The notes under the pieces: generated by a model | The model's input: the letters and a program-made list of their open reading frames with translations, nothing else | Database searches by the model: none | Told to the model about the DNA's origin: nothing | Origin: JBCDAP01 sp038747915 | Lineage (GTDB): Bacteria > Planctomycetota > Phycisphaerae > Phycisphaerales > UBA1924 | Reading direction: 5' to 3' | Length of the DNA stretch: 64,000 nt | Assembly: GCA_038747915.1 (NCBI GenBank) | Contig: JBCDJJ010000006.1 | Span: 14,298 to 78,297 of the forward strand | In this document: positions 8,923 through 18,577 of the stretch, piece after piece | How the letters are laid out: each line of letters opens with the position of its first letter | How positions within the stretch are numbered: the stretch's first letter is position 1 | Position numbers and translations under genes: made by a program

Positions 8923-9945
8923 TCATCGTCCATTCCGCTGTTCACGGTTCTCGCGTCCGGTGAGCGCAACCAGCGCCAGCTCGGGCAGATCCGTCTGGAT
9001 GATCGAGCAGCCGAGCGCTCGCAGTCGTTGGTACACGCGGAGGCCCTCGCTGGGGGTGTTGTAGTCACCCAGGCCAGAGATGCTCCAGTCTCCGAGTGCG
9101 TTGCACCACAGCCGCCCACCTCGTTGCTCGGTGCGATCGGCAGCTTCGGTGATGAGGGCGGTCGGGTTGTCGACCGGCGAGACAGCGAGTTCGATCGCCG
9201 ACACCGCACGATCGGTATCACCCAGTGCGGCATCAAGTTGTGCCCGGCTGCGCACGATTGGCATGATCATGATGCCCGGCCACCGCTCGTGCATGCCGGC
9301 GGCAATATCTCGTGCAGTTGGCGTCCACTCGAGCTTGAACAGGCAGTGGTCCAACAGGCCGAGCTGCCCGGCGATCTCCGCGGCCTCGGCGATCGAGCCG
9401 TCTTTGATGTCGAGATTGAGGATGATGCGTCCTCGAGCAGCCTGCAGCGCCTCCTCCACCGTGGGGACCCGCTCGCTCGTCACACGGATCCCGTGCACCA
9501 GGCGGAGCTCGCGGATCTCCGCGAGCGAGAACTCGTCCATCTCTCCCCAGCCTGTTGTCGTCCGGCCCACGTTCCAGTCGTGCATGAGCACAAAGTGCCC
9601 GTCATTCGTGCGGTGCACATCCACCTCGACGATGTGTGCGCCGAGCTCCGCAGCGGCGATGATTGCGGGGATCGAGTTCTCTGGGTGATCGCGGTGGAAC
9701 CCGCGGTGCGCAACGATGAGTGTGTCCCGGTCCGGCGCGCTATTGAGCATCGCCCGGACGTGGGACGGGTCGTTCGTGGGGACGATGGCCTTACCGTCAA
9801 CTCGCTGGGTGTGTGACGATGTGGACCCTGTGTTCGACGTGCCCGATCGGACATGAGCACACGACACTCCGCCGATGATCGCAGCGAGCGCAAGGATCCA
9901 TATCGAGGAAGGCCACATCCGGGGCCCTCGCGCATACCTCAGCAT
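8923..9945 (-). CDS. Glycerophosphodiester phosphodiesterase, putative lipoprotein
   Basis: This 340-residue protein has a hydrophobic N-terminus ending in a Cys (IIGGVSC), suggesting a lipoprotein. The GDPD signature is clear: AHRGFHRDHPENS, then EVDVHRTNDGHFVLMHDW, giving the His pair and acidic metal ligands, with LDIKDG further on. The family hydrolyses glycerophosphodiesters to glycerol-3-phosphate and an alcohol. The start overlaps the GH53 stop by 7 bases, so it is the last gene of the pseudopilin-GH53-GDPD operon. Its role there is unclear; a phosphodiester substituent on the polysaccharide or scavenging of lipid head groups are possibilities. Confidence 0.88.
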   Translation of the reverse strand: MLRYARGPRMWPSSIWILALAAIIGGVSCAHVRSGTSNTGSTSSHTQRVDGKAIVPTNDPSHVRAMLNSAPDRDTLIVAHRGFHRDHPENSIPAIIAAAELGAHIVEVDVHRTNDGHFVLMHDWNVGRTTTGWGEMDEFSLAEIRELRLVHGIRVTSERVPTVEEALQAARGRIILNLDIKDGSIAEAAEIAGQLGLLDHCLFKLEWTPTARDIAAGMHERWPGIMIMPIVRSRAQLDAALGDTDRAVSAIELAVSPVDNPTALITEAADRTEQRGGRLWCNALGDWSISGLGDYNTPSEGLRVYQRLRALGCSIIQTDLPELALVALTGRENREQRNGR

Positions 9946-11966
9946 CCGCCGGCCAGCAGTGATGAGAACGCAGCAACGTCGAAGACATCGAGCTGGCCAT
10001 CACCTGTCACATCGGTGACGGGCCGCCCGGCGTTGAAGTACTCCAAGAATGTCACCACGTCATCGGCGGTTCGGACACCATCGTCGTTCACATCGGCATC
10101 GGCCACAGCCTGGGCCCGGCGGTTTGCGGGTGAGAGGTCGAATACCGTGTGCTGAGTGCCGGGGAAGGTTGTGAGGTCGATGGCCGAAGACACAGCGAAC
10201 GGTGCCGTGACGTTCGACGGCAGCGGTGGCAGCCACTGGTCGGTCATCACGCCCTCGCGCTTGAGGATGAGTGTGAGCACGCCGATCCCCGCATGCTGAT
10301 CGAGCGGGGAGGCGAGGGCGCCGCGTGGGATGAAGACCTCCAGCCCGGTGGTTGCCGAGGCCGGCGCGCCGCACGACGAGCCGATGCCCGCGGTGTTGCC
10401 GTTGTCGTGCGCAACGACGATGCCATGCGGGTTCGTGCCGTTGATCAGCGCCGACTCGCCCGCGCCGACTACGACGCTTCCGAGAAAGGTGGTCTGTGTC
10501 GACGGACCGAGGTCGATGCGGTCGACGAACATCGTCCCGTTCCATGTGTTGAACGCGAGCGCGAGATCGGGCTTGAAGCCGGGATCGAGGACCATGTCAT
10601 CGAGGATGGGGATTCCCGCTGGCAGACCGGCCGGCAGGTCGAGCACCTGTTGCCCTTGTGTGCCCTGCGGGTCGAGGTCGAGCAGAACGACGAGGGCGCC
10701 GCCGCGGTCTTCGAGGTTGCCGGTGATGCCGATGTGCAGCCCGCCGGACCGTTGCGTCAGGAAGAGCGCATCGAGCTGATCGACGAGTGGTGAGGCAGGA
10801 ACCCGTGCCTGCTCGGCGACGGGCTGCGCGTAGGCTGCATCCTGCCCGACATGCCGGCCATCGATCGGTGTTGCAGCCGCGGCGTACCGCTCCAGGCCGG
10901 GCTGGGCGACAGCGTTGAAGTCGAACAGTGCGAGATTCTCTCTCGACGAATCCTCGACGATGCCCGGCACCTGCGCCGGCTCCCAGTACGAGACGCCGAG
11001 CCCTCGGTCGTCACCGACCGCATGCACACGATCCCACACCGCCTCCAGGTATTCGGCCTGGCCGTTTGGTGAGGGGAAGTAGCTCGAGATCAGGTCATCG
11101 GGCCAGTTGCTCGGACCGATTCTGTTGCCGCGTGAATCCCCGAAGCCGAGTGTCCAGGGGTACGCGGTCTCGGCGACCATCACCGGCTTCGCGGTGGCAC
11201 CGGCCATGGCACCGAGACCACTTTCGAGCACATCGAGCTGGCCGTGGAACCACGAGTAGTACGACAGGCCGGCGATGTCGTAGTCGACACCACGCGACTC
11301 GATCTCGTCGAAGAAGAACCCAAGCGAATCACCGCCGGGATGCACGATCACCAAGGGGGTCTGAGCGATCTCCGCGTCATCGACCGCCTGGCGCGCGCTG
11401 GCGACGAGCTCGATGAACGGTGCCCACTGCGGCGAGCCGCCGCCGAAGATCTGACCATCCGGCCAGAGCATGCCGTTCTGGATCTCGTTACCGAGCTGAA
11501 CGTGGGTGAGGGGAATGCTCGACGCCTCGAACGTCTCGAGGACGGCTCGTGTGTAGTTGTAGAGCTGCTCGTTGAGCGCTGGGAATCCGAGATCGGCCCA
11601 CGCCGCTGGTTTGGTCTGTTGGCCGGGGTCCGCCCAGGTATCGGAGTAGTGGAAGTTGAGCCAGATGTCGAGACCGGCATCGTGGCACTCGGCGGCGACA
11701 TCGAGCACGTCGGCGAGCCCGGTGTACGGCTCGATCGGGTCGACCCACAATCGGAGGCGCACCGTGTTGTACCCGGCATCGGCCAGCGCATCGGCGAGCG
11801 ACACCGGCCCGCGGAACGTGGTGAACGTGATGCCACCATCGTGCGCACGGTTCAGCGAGCTGACATCGGCGGAGACGATCGGCTCGATCAGCCCCGGCCC
11901 GTCGGCGGACGACGATGCTGCAGCGACCGCCGTGATCGACCATGAAAGAAGAGCTCGTGTGGCCAT
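9939..11966 (-). CDS. Secreted GH53 endo-beta-1,4-galactanase with C-terminal beta domain and dockerin-like module
   Basis: This 675-residue protein has a signal peptide (about 1-22). A GH53 barrel spans about 28-365: ADVSSLNR at the start, FHYSDTWADPGQQ, the acid/base in VQLGNEIQNG and the nucleophile in VMVAETAYPW. GH53 enzymes cut beta-1,4-galactan or type I arabinogalactan internally. Residues about 390-605 look like a carbohydrate-binding or CBM9/DOMON-like beta-sandwich. The C-terminus has two Ca-loop repeats (DVNDDGVRTADD and DVTGDGQLDVFD) typical of dockerin-like modules. It follows the pseudopilin-like gene by 5 bases and overlaps the GDPD gene, indicating one transcript. Confidence 0.92.
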   Translation of the reverse strand: MATRALLSWSITAVAAASSSADGPGLIEPIVSADVSSLNRAHDGGITFTTFRGPVSLADALADAGYNTVRLRLWVDPIEPYTGLADVLDVAAECHDAGLDIWLNFHYSDTWADPGQQTKPAAWADLGFPALNEQLYNYTRAVLETFEASSIPLTHVQLGNEIQNGMLWPDGQIFGGGSPQWAPFIELVASARQAVDDAEIAQTPLVIVHPGGDSLGFFFDEIESRGVDYDIAGLSYYSWFHGQLDVLESGLGAMAGATAKPVMVAETAYPWTLGFGDSRGNRIGPSNWPDDLISSYFPSPNGQAEYLEAVWDRVHAVGDDRGLGVSYWEPAQVPGIVEDSSRENLALFDFNAVAQPGLERYAAAATPIDGRHVGQDAAYAQPVAEQARVPASPLVDQLDALFLTQRSGGLHIGITGNLEDRGGALVVLLDLDPQGTQGQQVLDLPAGLPAGIPILDDMVLDPGFKPDLALAFNTWNGTMFVDRIDLGPSTQTTFLGSVVVGAGESALINGTNPHGIVVAHDNGNTAGIGSSCGAPASATTGLEVFIPRGALASPLDQHAGIGVLTLILKREGVMTDQWLPPLPSNVTAPFAVSSAIDLTTFPGTQHTVFDLSPANRRAQAVADADVNDDGVRTADDVVTFLEYFNAGRPVTDVTGDGQLDVFDVAAFSSLLAGGC

Positions 11967-11971
11967 GACGA

Positions 11972-12796
11972 TCAGTCGCCGGAGTAGGTCTCGCCGTCAC
12001 GCGTCGCGCGACCGTGCGTGTCGTAGATGGTGGTCCAGAGCTCGGTCTGCACCTCGCGGTGCGTCTCGAAGCCCGTGCCTCGCATCTGCTCGACATCTTC
12101 AACCACCGGCTCGATATCGCTCACCGAGATGGCCTCACCATGGCCGTCGAGATATACGGCGTTCTGCGTATTGGCATGTCCTTGTTCGAGAAAGGTCCGC
12201 GACGGTGTCGCGTCGGCGACGATTGCTGTTCCCGGGCGGAGGCTCCACGACTTCGGAGGGTCTTCTGACCAAAGAGCATTGGGGTTAACGAACTGGGGTC
12301 GAGGTGTCTGCCGCCACCCGACCTGGGACTCGGCGTCCTTCATCGGCCGCATGGCGTAGTGCGTTTCTGTCTCTTCGTTGGTGCCGTTCTCGCCGGGCGG
12401 CCACGCCTCGAGGAGGTTTGACATGACCCAGTCCGGGCCCTCACGGAGCGGGCAGAACAGAATGCTGTTGTTGATGAGCTGGTCACGGTAACCCCCTTCC
12501 CAGAGCAACCCCCAGCTGTAGAAGCCCGGTTCACCGCCGTCGGCCTCGTCGTACAGCGTGAAACTGTACGCGTAGGTCCAGATGTAGCCGAGCGGGAGTC
12601 GATCGTCGTGATCGATCGCGTACGTGTTGAGGACGATGGCGAGCTGACGCTGGTTATTCAGGCACTGCGTGTTGAGTGCGCTGGCACGCGCCGAGCCGAG
12701 CGCTGGCAGCAGCAGACCAATCAAGAGCGCGATCACAGCAACAACGACGAGCAGCTCGATGAGTGTAAACCCGTGCTTTGTGCGTCGTGCCATCAT
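11972..12796 (-). CDS. Prepilin-type pseudopilin-like protein with H-X9-DG motif
   Basis: The 274-residue protein has the prepilin signature FTLIELLVVVAVIALLIGLL after a short basic leader, and near its C-terminus H-X9-DG (HANTQNAVYLDGH). The ATG at 12796 has AAAGG six bases upstream; a second ATG follows immediately. It is the first gene of the run pseudopilin, GH53, GDPD, about 100 bases downstream of the repeat-module gene ending at 12899. It closely resembles the product of 22035-22886 (shared CPLR/CPSR, MSNLLEAWPPG/LLQNVENWPPG and HYAMRPMKD/HYATRPMKD segments), so the two are probably paralogues. Confidence 0.9.
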   Translation of the reverse strand: MMARRTKHGFTLIELLVVVAVIALLIGLLLPALGSARASALNTQCLNNQRQLAIVLNTYAIDHDDRLPLGYIWTYAYSFTLYDEADGGEPGFYSWGLLWEGGYRDQLINNSILFCPLREGPDWVMSNLLEAWPPGENGTNEETETHYAMRPMKDAESQVGWRQTPRPQFVNPNALWSEDPPKSWSLRPGTAIVADATPSRTFLEQGHANTQNAVYLDGHGEAISVSDIEPVVEDVEQMRGTGFETHREVQTELWTTIYDTHGRATRDGETYSGD

Positions 12797-12898
12797 GACA
12801 TGCCTTTCGAGGGTAGCTCGGTGTGTGAAACCGCGAGAGTCGCTTTCGCGGGTCTCGCGGAGGTGAGTCCGTTGTGAACCGGCGATCGGCTCGCCGGC

Positions 12899-15040
12899 TC
12901 AGTCGCAGCCATTCGCCACGGCCGAGAGCAGGCCGGTGGCGTCGTCGGCGGTGATGTCTCCGCTCCCGTCGAAGTCGCCTGTCGCCAGGTCGTTCGTGGC
13001 GATCCCGTTGAAGCCCTCGGCGATGTCGAGTGCATCGACCGAGCCGTCCAGATTCACATCGCCGTCGCAGTCGAACGCACCGAACGCTGCATCGAAGGCG
13101 ACATCAAAGCCCGAGTTTGCCGAGCGGAGTGTGCCATCGTTGAACACCACGCCGTCGAACAACGCGGTGACGTTCAGATCGTTGGTGCCGCCGACCGGCG
13201 CTTCGGGCTCGAAGACTCCGGGTGAGGTCTCCTCGAACTCCTGGAACGCGATGGTCGTCTTGGTGAGCGTGACCACCTCGTCGGGCGGTGTGCCCGTGAT
13301 TGTCACAAAGACGGCGTCGTAGGCGTTGCCGGCGAGCAGCGGGACATTGTCGAACTCGAACTCCAGCGCATCGCCGAACCCGAGCGACGCAGCGAGCGTG
13401 TCCACCGTGTTCGTGGAGACCGCGACCGCCTCGGTGAGGTCCTCGAAGCCGAACGCACCGCCCGATTCCTGATAGGTGATGAAGTTGAAGAGCGAGGCGT
13501 TGGCGTTGTCGACCACCTGGTTGTCGAGCTCGAGTTCGATGGCGCCCTCATCGCGCTCCTGGACATTGCCCTCCTGGCCACCGACGCGCTGCCCGCGTTC
13601 GAAGATGGCGAGCCTGGTGCTGGCGCTGCCGTCCGGATCCTGAATGCCGCCGAAGAGACCCGAGAACACCCGGATGCGGCTCAGCTCGACGACGGTATCC
13701 GGGAGCAGGTTCGCGCTGGCGGGCGCTCCCGTGAGGGGCACGAAACTCTGTCCGAACACGCGGATCGAATTCCCGATGGTATCGAAGATATCCGGCTCGT
13801 CGGGGCGTGATGTCAGCGTGAAGCTCTGACCCGCGGGTGTGTCGAACAGCGCGGTGAACCGCGCGTCGACGTCGGACGAGGACTCGTAGAAGGTGGTGCC
13901 ACCGGGGAAGATGAGCCGTCCGAAGTCGAACGAGGTGCCGCCGTACTCGCTGGCGGGGACAAAGTTGCCGGAATCTGGCGGGTCCTGGACGAAGTTCGTC
14001 GACTGCAGATTCGTCGTCACGAAGAACGCGGGATCACCGTTGGTGTCTGCCTCGAACAGCAGCGCCGAGTAGTTGCTCGCAAACTCGAGCGGCAGCGGCG
14101 GATCGAACTCGAAGACCATGCCGTCGCCCACCGAAAGAGCGGTCCCATCGACGATGTTGGTGGACTGGCCGAGGATGTTCAGGTTGGCGATGTTGGGGAA
14201 CGAGCCGGTGACGATGAGCAGGATGGTGTCGGTCGACGCAGCCGCCCCGCCGCCCCGCATGAACGTGAACCGACGCAGGAGCGCCTCGGAGGGAGCGCCG
14301 ATGTCCGGCGTTGGGTTGACGCTCGGCGAGAAGGACTGACCCGCGATATCGCGCCACTCTGTACCGGCGTCGTGGGCCGAGACGAAGGGCTTGGGATCCG
14401 ATGCGGGCAGCGCGAACTCGGCGATGAAGCGGGTGTCGACCGTGTCCGAGGTGTTGAACGATGTGCCCGCTTGGTCGAGGCTGAGCCGGCTGTACCGGAA
14501 CGACGAGCCGCCGTACTCGGTTGCGGGCGAGAACGAGCCGGAGCTGGGCGGGTCCTCGAAGAAGTTGGTCGTGAGGACGTTGGCCGGCGCGAACCCGGTG
14601 ATGGTGTCGGCACCATCGGTGGTGACGAGGATCGCCGAGTAGTCGAAGTCGTAGGTGAGCGTCAGCGCGTCGAAGGTGAACTCGATCGAGCCGCCGCTGC
14701 TCGCCACGGTCGTGACATCGACGGTGTTGGTCGAGAGCCCGATCACGTTGAGGTTGCTGGGGTCGGGGAACGGCCCGAGGACGATCGCGAGCCTGGTATT
14801 CGTCGAGCCGGGCAGCCCGCCGAATGTCCCATCGTCGCCCCGGAACAGGGTAAATGTCTCGAGATCGACGGTCACCGGTGCGCTGGGCTCGGGCGTGGGT
14901 GCGACGCTCGGGGAGAACGACTGCCCGTGGCTATCGGTGAATTGACCCCCGAAATCATGAGCCGACACGAAGTCTCCACCGGCGACGCCGGAGGAGAGGA
15001 TCACACCGATGCTGTACAGGGCTATTGAGCGTTTCATCAT
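12899..15040 (-). CDS. Secreted three-module repeat protein with dockerin-like C-terminus
   Basis: This protein of about 713 residues has a signal peptide and three tandem modules of roughly 180-230 residues. The first two begin with SAHD and GQSFSPSV, have an STNTVD or STNIVD core and end with EYGG followed by a DxRFxAxF strand. The third has GQSFVP and STNTVD. The C-terminus has Ca-loop pairs (DCDGDVNLDGSVD and DFDGSGDITADD). The modules are distant relatives of those in the genes at 16991, 18574 and 19914. No catalytic motif is seen; a structural or sugar-binding surface role is an inference. The ATG at 15040 has GAGG ten bases upstream; ATG 15049 is possible but too close to that box. A LacI-type palindrome lies about 110 bases upstream. 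Confidence 0.8.
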   Translation of the reverse strand: MMKRSIALYSIGVILSSGVAGGDFVSAHDFGGQFTDSHGQSFSPSVAPTPEPSAPVTVDLETFTLFRGDDGTFGGLPGSTNTRLAIVLGPFPDPSNLNVIGLSTNTVDVTTVASSGGSIEFTFDALTLTYDFDYSAILVTTDGADTITGFAPANVLTTNFFEDPPSSGSFSPATEYGGSSFRYSRLSLDQAGTSFNTSDTVDTRFIAEFALPASDPKPFVSAHDAGTEWRDIAGQSFSPSVNPTPDIGAPSEALLRRFTFMRGGGAAASTDTILLIVTGSFPNIANLNILGQSTNIVDGTALSVGDGMVFEFDPPLPLEFASNYSALLFEADTNGDPAFFVTTNLQSTNFVQDPPDSGNFVPASEYGGTSFDFGRLIFPGGTTFYESSSDVDARFTALFDTPAGQSFTLTSRPDEPDIFDTIGNSIRVFGQSFVPLTGAPASANLLPDTVVELSRIRVFSGLFGGIQDPDGSASTRLAIFERGQRVGGQEGNVQERDEGAIELELDNQVVDNANASLFNFITYQESGGAFGFEDLTEAVAVSTNTVDTLAASLGFGDALEFEFDNVPLLAGNAYDAVFVTITGTPPDEVVTLTKTTIAFQEFEETSPGVFEPEAPVGGTNDLNVTALFDGVVFNDGTLRSANSGFDVAFDAAFGAFDCDGDVNLDGSVDALDIAEGFNGIATNDLATGDFDGSGDITADDATGLLSAVANGCD

Positions 15041-15396
15041 GTCTTTCATGCCTCGTCACACAGAGCGGCGGTTGGATTTGGTTTGAGCGATCTCGCTGTC
15101 GCGATCACAAAGTGCTGGCTCTGACTCGCACACCAGCGTGTCCACATGTGATTTGAACGTTCAAACTACAGAATCTTACTGCCGATACTCGGTCCCGGCA
15201 AGGTGAAAGTTCAGGCTGTTGCACGGGTTTTCAGCTCGGACACGGCCGGGGTGTTCGAAACAGCCAGTAGCGAGCTCGCGAGGTTAAGTGTTTTACTTGT
15301 GTGGGCGATCCACGCACCCCACGTTGATTCGTACGTGTCTTTCGGCCACCTCGTGCTCGGTGAGGGCATGGGCTCCCATGGACCATCGCTGGTGCG
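15041..15396. other. Intergenic region with one operator-like palindrome
   Basis: The 356 bases between the repeat-module gene (start 15040) and the sulfatase stop (15397) hold the palindrome at 15152-15165. The rest (15170-15396) shows no gene that I can support and no convincing U-tract terminator. Confidence 0.55.
15152..15165. promoter_or_regulatory. LacI-type operator candidate, site 1
   Basis: This is the perfect 14-base palindrome TTTGAACGTTCAAA with a central CG, as is typical of LacI-family operators. It lies about 110 bases upstream of the minus-strand gene starting at 15040. A -10 box for that gene is not obvious beside it. Confidence 0.75.
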
Positions 15397-16968
15397 CTAG
15401 TTCCCGCTCCGCAGACCGCTCTCTTCGGCGACCGGGTGCTCGCGGGCCGCACGGATGGTCGTCTCGAGGTGGGCACCGAGGTCGCGGTAGATCTCGGCAC
15501 GCGAGGCGGGCTCGAGACCGGTGTTCTCGGCCGGGTCGGCCCCGAGGTCGAAGAGCAGCGTGCCGACCTCGCGGTCGTCGTTCGAGACGTACCGGATGAG
15601 CCGGTGCGTCTCGGTCCGGACCGAGTCCGACTTCTGCCACCGTGTGTAGACCGCGTCCCGCACGCTCACTGACGGATCGTTGAGCATCGGGACGAGGCTC
15701 ACGCCCGCGAGCGTGTGAGTGGTCGGCTCTGGGATGCCCGCAAGGTCGATCAGTGTCGGGTAGAGGTCGACGAGCGCCGCGAGCCCCTCGGCTCGCCCGA
15801 TGGTCATGCCGGGAGACTGGCTCGTTGGCGGAGCGTGCTCGGGGGTCGCGATGATAAGCGGCACCTGTGCCGCAGCATCGAGCGTGTAGTACTTGGCCCA
15901 GAGGCTGTGCTCGCCGAGCATGAAGCCGTGGTCGCTCGTGAAGACCACGATGGTGTTGTCATCGAGGCCGGTCGCGTCGAGAGTCTGCAGGATCTTGCCG
16001 ACCTGGGTGTCGATGAAGGTGGTGCAGGCGAGGTAGCCGTGGATGAGCGACCGGGCCAGGTCATCCGGCACAGGCCGCTCATCGGGGATCTCTGCGTAGG
16101 TATTGAGCTCGGGCTGATCGGTGAACGCCATGTCGGGGGCGTTCGTAGGGAGGAACGGGTTCGTAGCGAGATCGATCTGCGCGGGGTCGATCCGGTCCCA
16201 GTAGTTCTTCGGCGCGTTGAACGGCAGGTGAGGTTTGAAGAAGCCGACCGCGAGAAAGAACGGCTCGCCCGAGTCGGCGAAGCCCATCAGGTCCTGCACG
16301 GCTCGGGCAGCGGTCTGCCCGTCGCTGTACATCTCGTCGGGGAGCGACCGGCCGTGCTCATCGACGCCGACCTCCCACGCCAGCGACGCCGAGCCGCTCT
16401 CACCGAGGATCCGGTGATTGCGCGGCGTGTGGACGCGTCGCCATGGCCCGCGCCACCGATCGTCCCATCCGTCCCAGTCGTCCTTGGGGTGGTGGTAGAC
16501 CTTGCCGCGCTCGATGGTGGTGTAGCCCGCCTGCTTGAACGAGCTGTTCAGGGTGGTGAGCTCGGTGAGTCCGTCGGTCCACAGGGAGATGTGCCCGCCC
16601 CAGAAGCGGCCGCCGTTCTCACCGGGGTGCTTCGTAGGGAGGAGGCCCGTGAGCATGCTGCACCGCGAGGCGCCGCAGACGGGCACCTGGCAGAACGCCC
16701 GCTCGAAGACCGTGCCACGGGCTGCGAGCGCGTCGATGTTGGGTGTGAGCGACGCGGGGTTCTCGTCCAGGTCGAGCCCCGCAGAGATGGACGGGCTGCG
16801 CAAGAACCCGAGGTCTGCGCGCAGATCGTCGACGATGATGAACAGGACGTTGGGAGGTTGTGTTTCGATCTGTCCCGCTTGAGCGACCGCCTGGGGTGTG
16901 GAGTTCGGAATCAGGCTCGTTGCTGCAGCGGCGATCACACCGGCGCGCAGAGTGTTTGTGGTGGCCAT
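15397..16968 (-). CDS. Secreted sulfatase, iduronate-2-sulfatase-like
   Basis: This is a type I (Cys-type) sulfatase of 523 residues from the ATG at 16968, with a signal peptide (MATTNTLRAGVIAAAAT). The formylglycine motif reads CGASRCSMLTG with Cys98 as the residue to be converted. Metal ligands are in IIVDDLRADLG and TSDHGFMLGEHSLW, and GKVYHHP and FFKPHLPF are typical of the iduronate-2-sulfatase branch (S1_7-like). It should remove sulfate esters from a polysaccharide or oligosaccharide. An alternative ATG at 17016 overlaps the upstream stop but gives an unlikely leader. It follows the esterase gene with a 22-base gap and should share its transcript. No sulfatase-maturing enzyme is in this window. 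Confidence 0.9.
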   Translation of the reverse strand: MATTNTLRAGVIAAAATSLIPNSTPQAVAQAGQIETQPPNVLFIIVDDLRADLGFLRSPSISAGLDLDENPASLTPNIDALAARGTVFERAFCQVPVCGASRCSMLTGLLPTKHPGENGGRFWGGHISLWTDGLTELTTLNSSFKQAGYTTIERGKVYHHPKDDWDGWDDRWRGPWRRVHTPRNHRILGESGSASLAWEVGVDEHGRSLPDEMYSDGQTAARAVQDLMGFADSGEPFFLAVGFFKPHLPFNAPKNYWDRIDPAQIDLATNPFLPTNAPDMAFTDQPELNTYAEIPDERPVPDDLARSLIHGYLACTTFIDTQVGKILQTLDATGLDDNTIVVFTSDHGFMLGEHSLWAKYYTLDAAAQVPLIIATPEHAPPTSQSPGMTIGRAEGLAALVDLYPTLIDLAGIPEPTTHTLAGVSLVPMLNDPSVSVRDAVYTRWQKSDSVRTETHRLIRYVSNDDREVGTLLFDLGADPAENTGLEPASRAEIYRDLGAHLETTIRAAREHPVAEESGLRSGN

Positions 16969-16990
16969 ACGTGCTTTCGAAAGATAGTGG

Positions 16991-18577
16991 CTATTGCAAC
17001 TCTGTTGCGGCTTCAAACTCGATCAGAAAGCGGTCCGTATCGGCGTCGTCCACGTCCCCGTCCCGGTCGAGGTCGGCGGAGCCATCGATGATCGGCGCGG
17101 AGAACGACGCGATGAAGCGGGCGTCCAGCTCGGTGTCCGCCGGGCCCGTGCCACCGAAGAGCAGGCCGCCGCCGGTGTACGGGTTGGCATCCTGCCGGCG
17201 CACGCTCAGCCCCGCGTTGCGGTAGCCCGAGGGTGTGGACGGATCGATCACGATGAGCTGCGCGAACACCTCGGCAAAGGCTGGAACAGTGTCGTGCGCG
17301 AACTCCCAGCGCACGACCTCATCGTGGGGGGGCAACGCACCGGTGTCGATCGGGTGCGCCGACAGCGCCAGGAGCGAGCTCCGGTCGATGTCCGGGCCAT
17401 CGAACACACCGAGGTACACCCCGGCTTCCCCGGTCGAACCGCCGCCCGCTGAGACGAACTCGATGGATTCGAGCAGCAGATCATCGTCGAGACGCACGAA
17501 CGGCGAGAGCCCGATCGCGGGCACGAAGGACTGCCCGCGTGCTGCGGCGCCGGTGCTGCCGTTGAAGGCGATCTGTCGCGTCTGGATCTGTCCCGGCGGC
17601 ACCGACTCGATCAGGAACGCCCTGGGATCGGGCCGGTGGTCAGAGAGTCCGAAGCAGAACTCGACGTGGGCGATCAGCGCCTGCGTCGTGATCAGCAGGT
17701 ACTCCTGACTGTTGAAGAAGGCGTGAGGCTGCCCCTCGTACTCGATCGTGTCGGCGAGGCCGCCGGCCTCTCGGATGGCAGCACCGAATCGTCGGCTCTG
17801 GTCGATGTCGGTCGTCGTGTCCGCGGTGCCGTGGTAGAGGAATGTGTCGGGCGGGTTCTCGCGGATCTGGAAGATCACCGATGCGTTCTGTTTCTCCTCG
17901 ACGGTGTCGCCCGTGAAGGGGCCGCCGCCGAAGGTGCTGTTGCCGCGGTCGACCGCGTCGTACAACCCATTGTACCCGTCGTAGCAGATGCACTCCGGCG
18001 TGCGCATGGCGGCGATCGACGAGAGGTGTGCTCCGGCCGATCCGCCAGCGAGCCCGACGCGCGTGAAGTCAATCCCGAGTTCGTGTGCGCGCTGGCGAAC
18101 GAAGTCGATCGAGTCCATCACATCGGTGATGACATTGGTGAACTCGCCGCCGTGGCGGATCAGTCGGTACTCGATGCGGACACCGGCGATCCCTCGCTCG
18201 GCGAGATCGAAGGACTGCTCGCGAAACTGCGTCTTGGACCCCGTGGCCCACGCGCCGCCGTGTACGAAGAACACGACCGGGAGCTCATCACCTGGCTGCA
18301 CGTCCGACGGGCGCTCGATCCGGAGGTCGAGCGTCAGGAACCCATCATCGGGCAGCGGGATGGCTTTGAAGTCGAACCGATCCGATCGCACGCCTGGGTA
18401 CACACCGAGCCACTCGGCGGTGAGGTGCTCGGCTCGATCCCAGTCCTCGTTCCACTCAGGATCGGAACTCTGGTGCGAACGCGCGGGAGAGGCCCAGAGA
18501 AGCAGGATCAACACCAGAGCGGCGTGTGCGCACCACGACCAGGGGTGCGCACGGGTAGGCACCGCGTCATCGATCAT
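16991..18577 (-). CDS. Secreted alpha/beta-hydrolase esterase with repeat module and dockerin-like tail
   Basis: The 528-residue protein has a signal peptide (about 12-34). The alpha/beta-hydrolase domain (about 65-315) has the oxyanion-hole motif HGGAW (106-110), nucleophile Ser180 in GLAGGSAGAH, Asp253 in HGTADTT and His285 in QPHAFFN, as in BD-FAE/acetyl esterase-type enzymes. Residues about 325-490 are one copy of the module found in its neighbours (ARGQSFVPAIGLSPF, GVFDGPDIDRSSLLALS, NPYTGGGLLF). A Ca-loop tail (DLDRDGDVDDADTDRF) ends it. It probably removes acyl groups from the target polysaccharide. The start overlaps the upstream stop as ATGA, so translation is coupled. Confidence 0.88.
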   Translation of the reverse strand: MIDDAVPTRAHPWSWCAHAALVLILLLWASPARSHQSSDPEWNEDWDRAEHLTAEWLGVYPGVRSDRFDFKAIPLPDDGFLTLDLRIERPSDVQPGDELPVVFFVHGGAWATGSKTQFREQSFDLAERGIAGVRIEYRLIRHGGEFTNVITDVMDSIDFVRQRAHELGIDFTRVGLAGGSAGAHLSSIAAMRTPECICYDGYNGLYDAVDRGNSTFGGGPFTGDTVEEKQNASVIFQIRENPPDTFLYHGTADTTTDIDQSRRFGAAIREAGGLADTIEYEGQPHAFFNSQEYLLITTQALIAHVEFCFGLSDHRPDPRAFLIESVPPGQIQTRQIAFNGSTGAAARGQSFVPAIGLSPFVRLDDDLLLESIEFVSAGGGSTGEAGVYLGVFDGPDIDRSSLLALSAHPIDTGALPPHDEVVRWEFAHDTVPAFAEVFAQLIVIDPSTPSGYRNAGLSVRRQDANPYTGGGLLFGGTGPADTELDARFIASFSAPIIDGSADLDRDGDVDDADTDRFLIEFEAATELQ

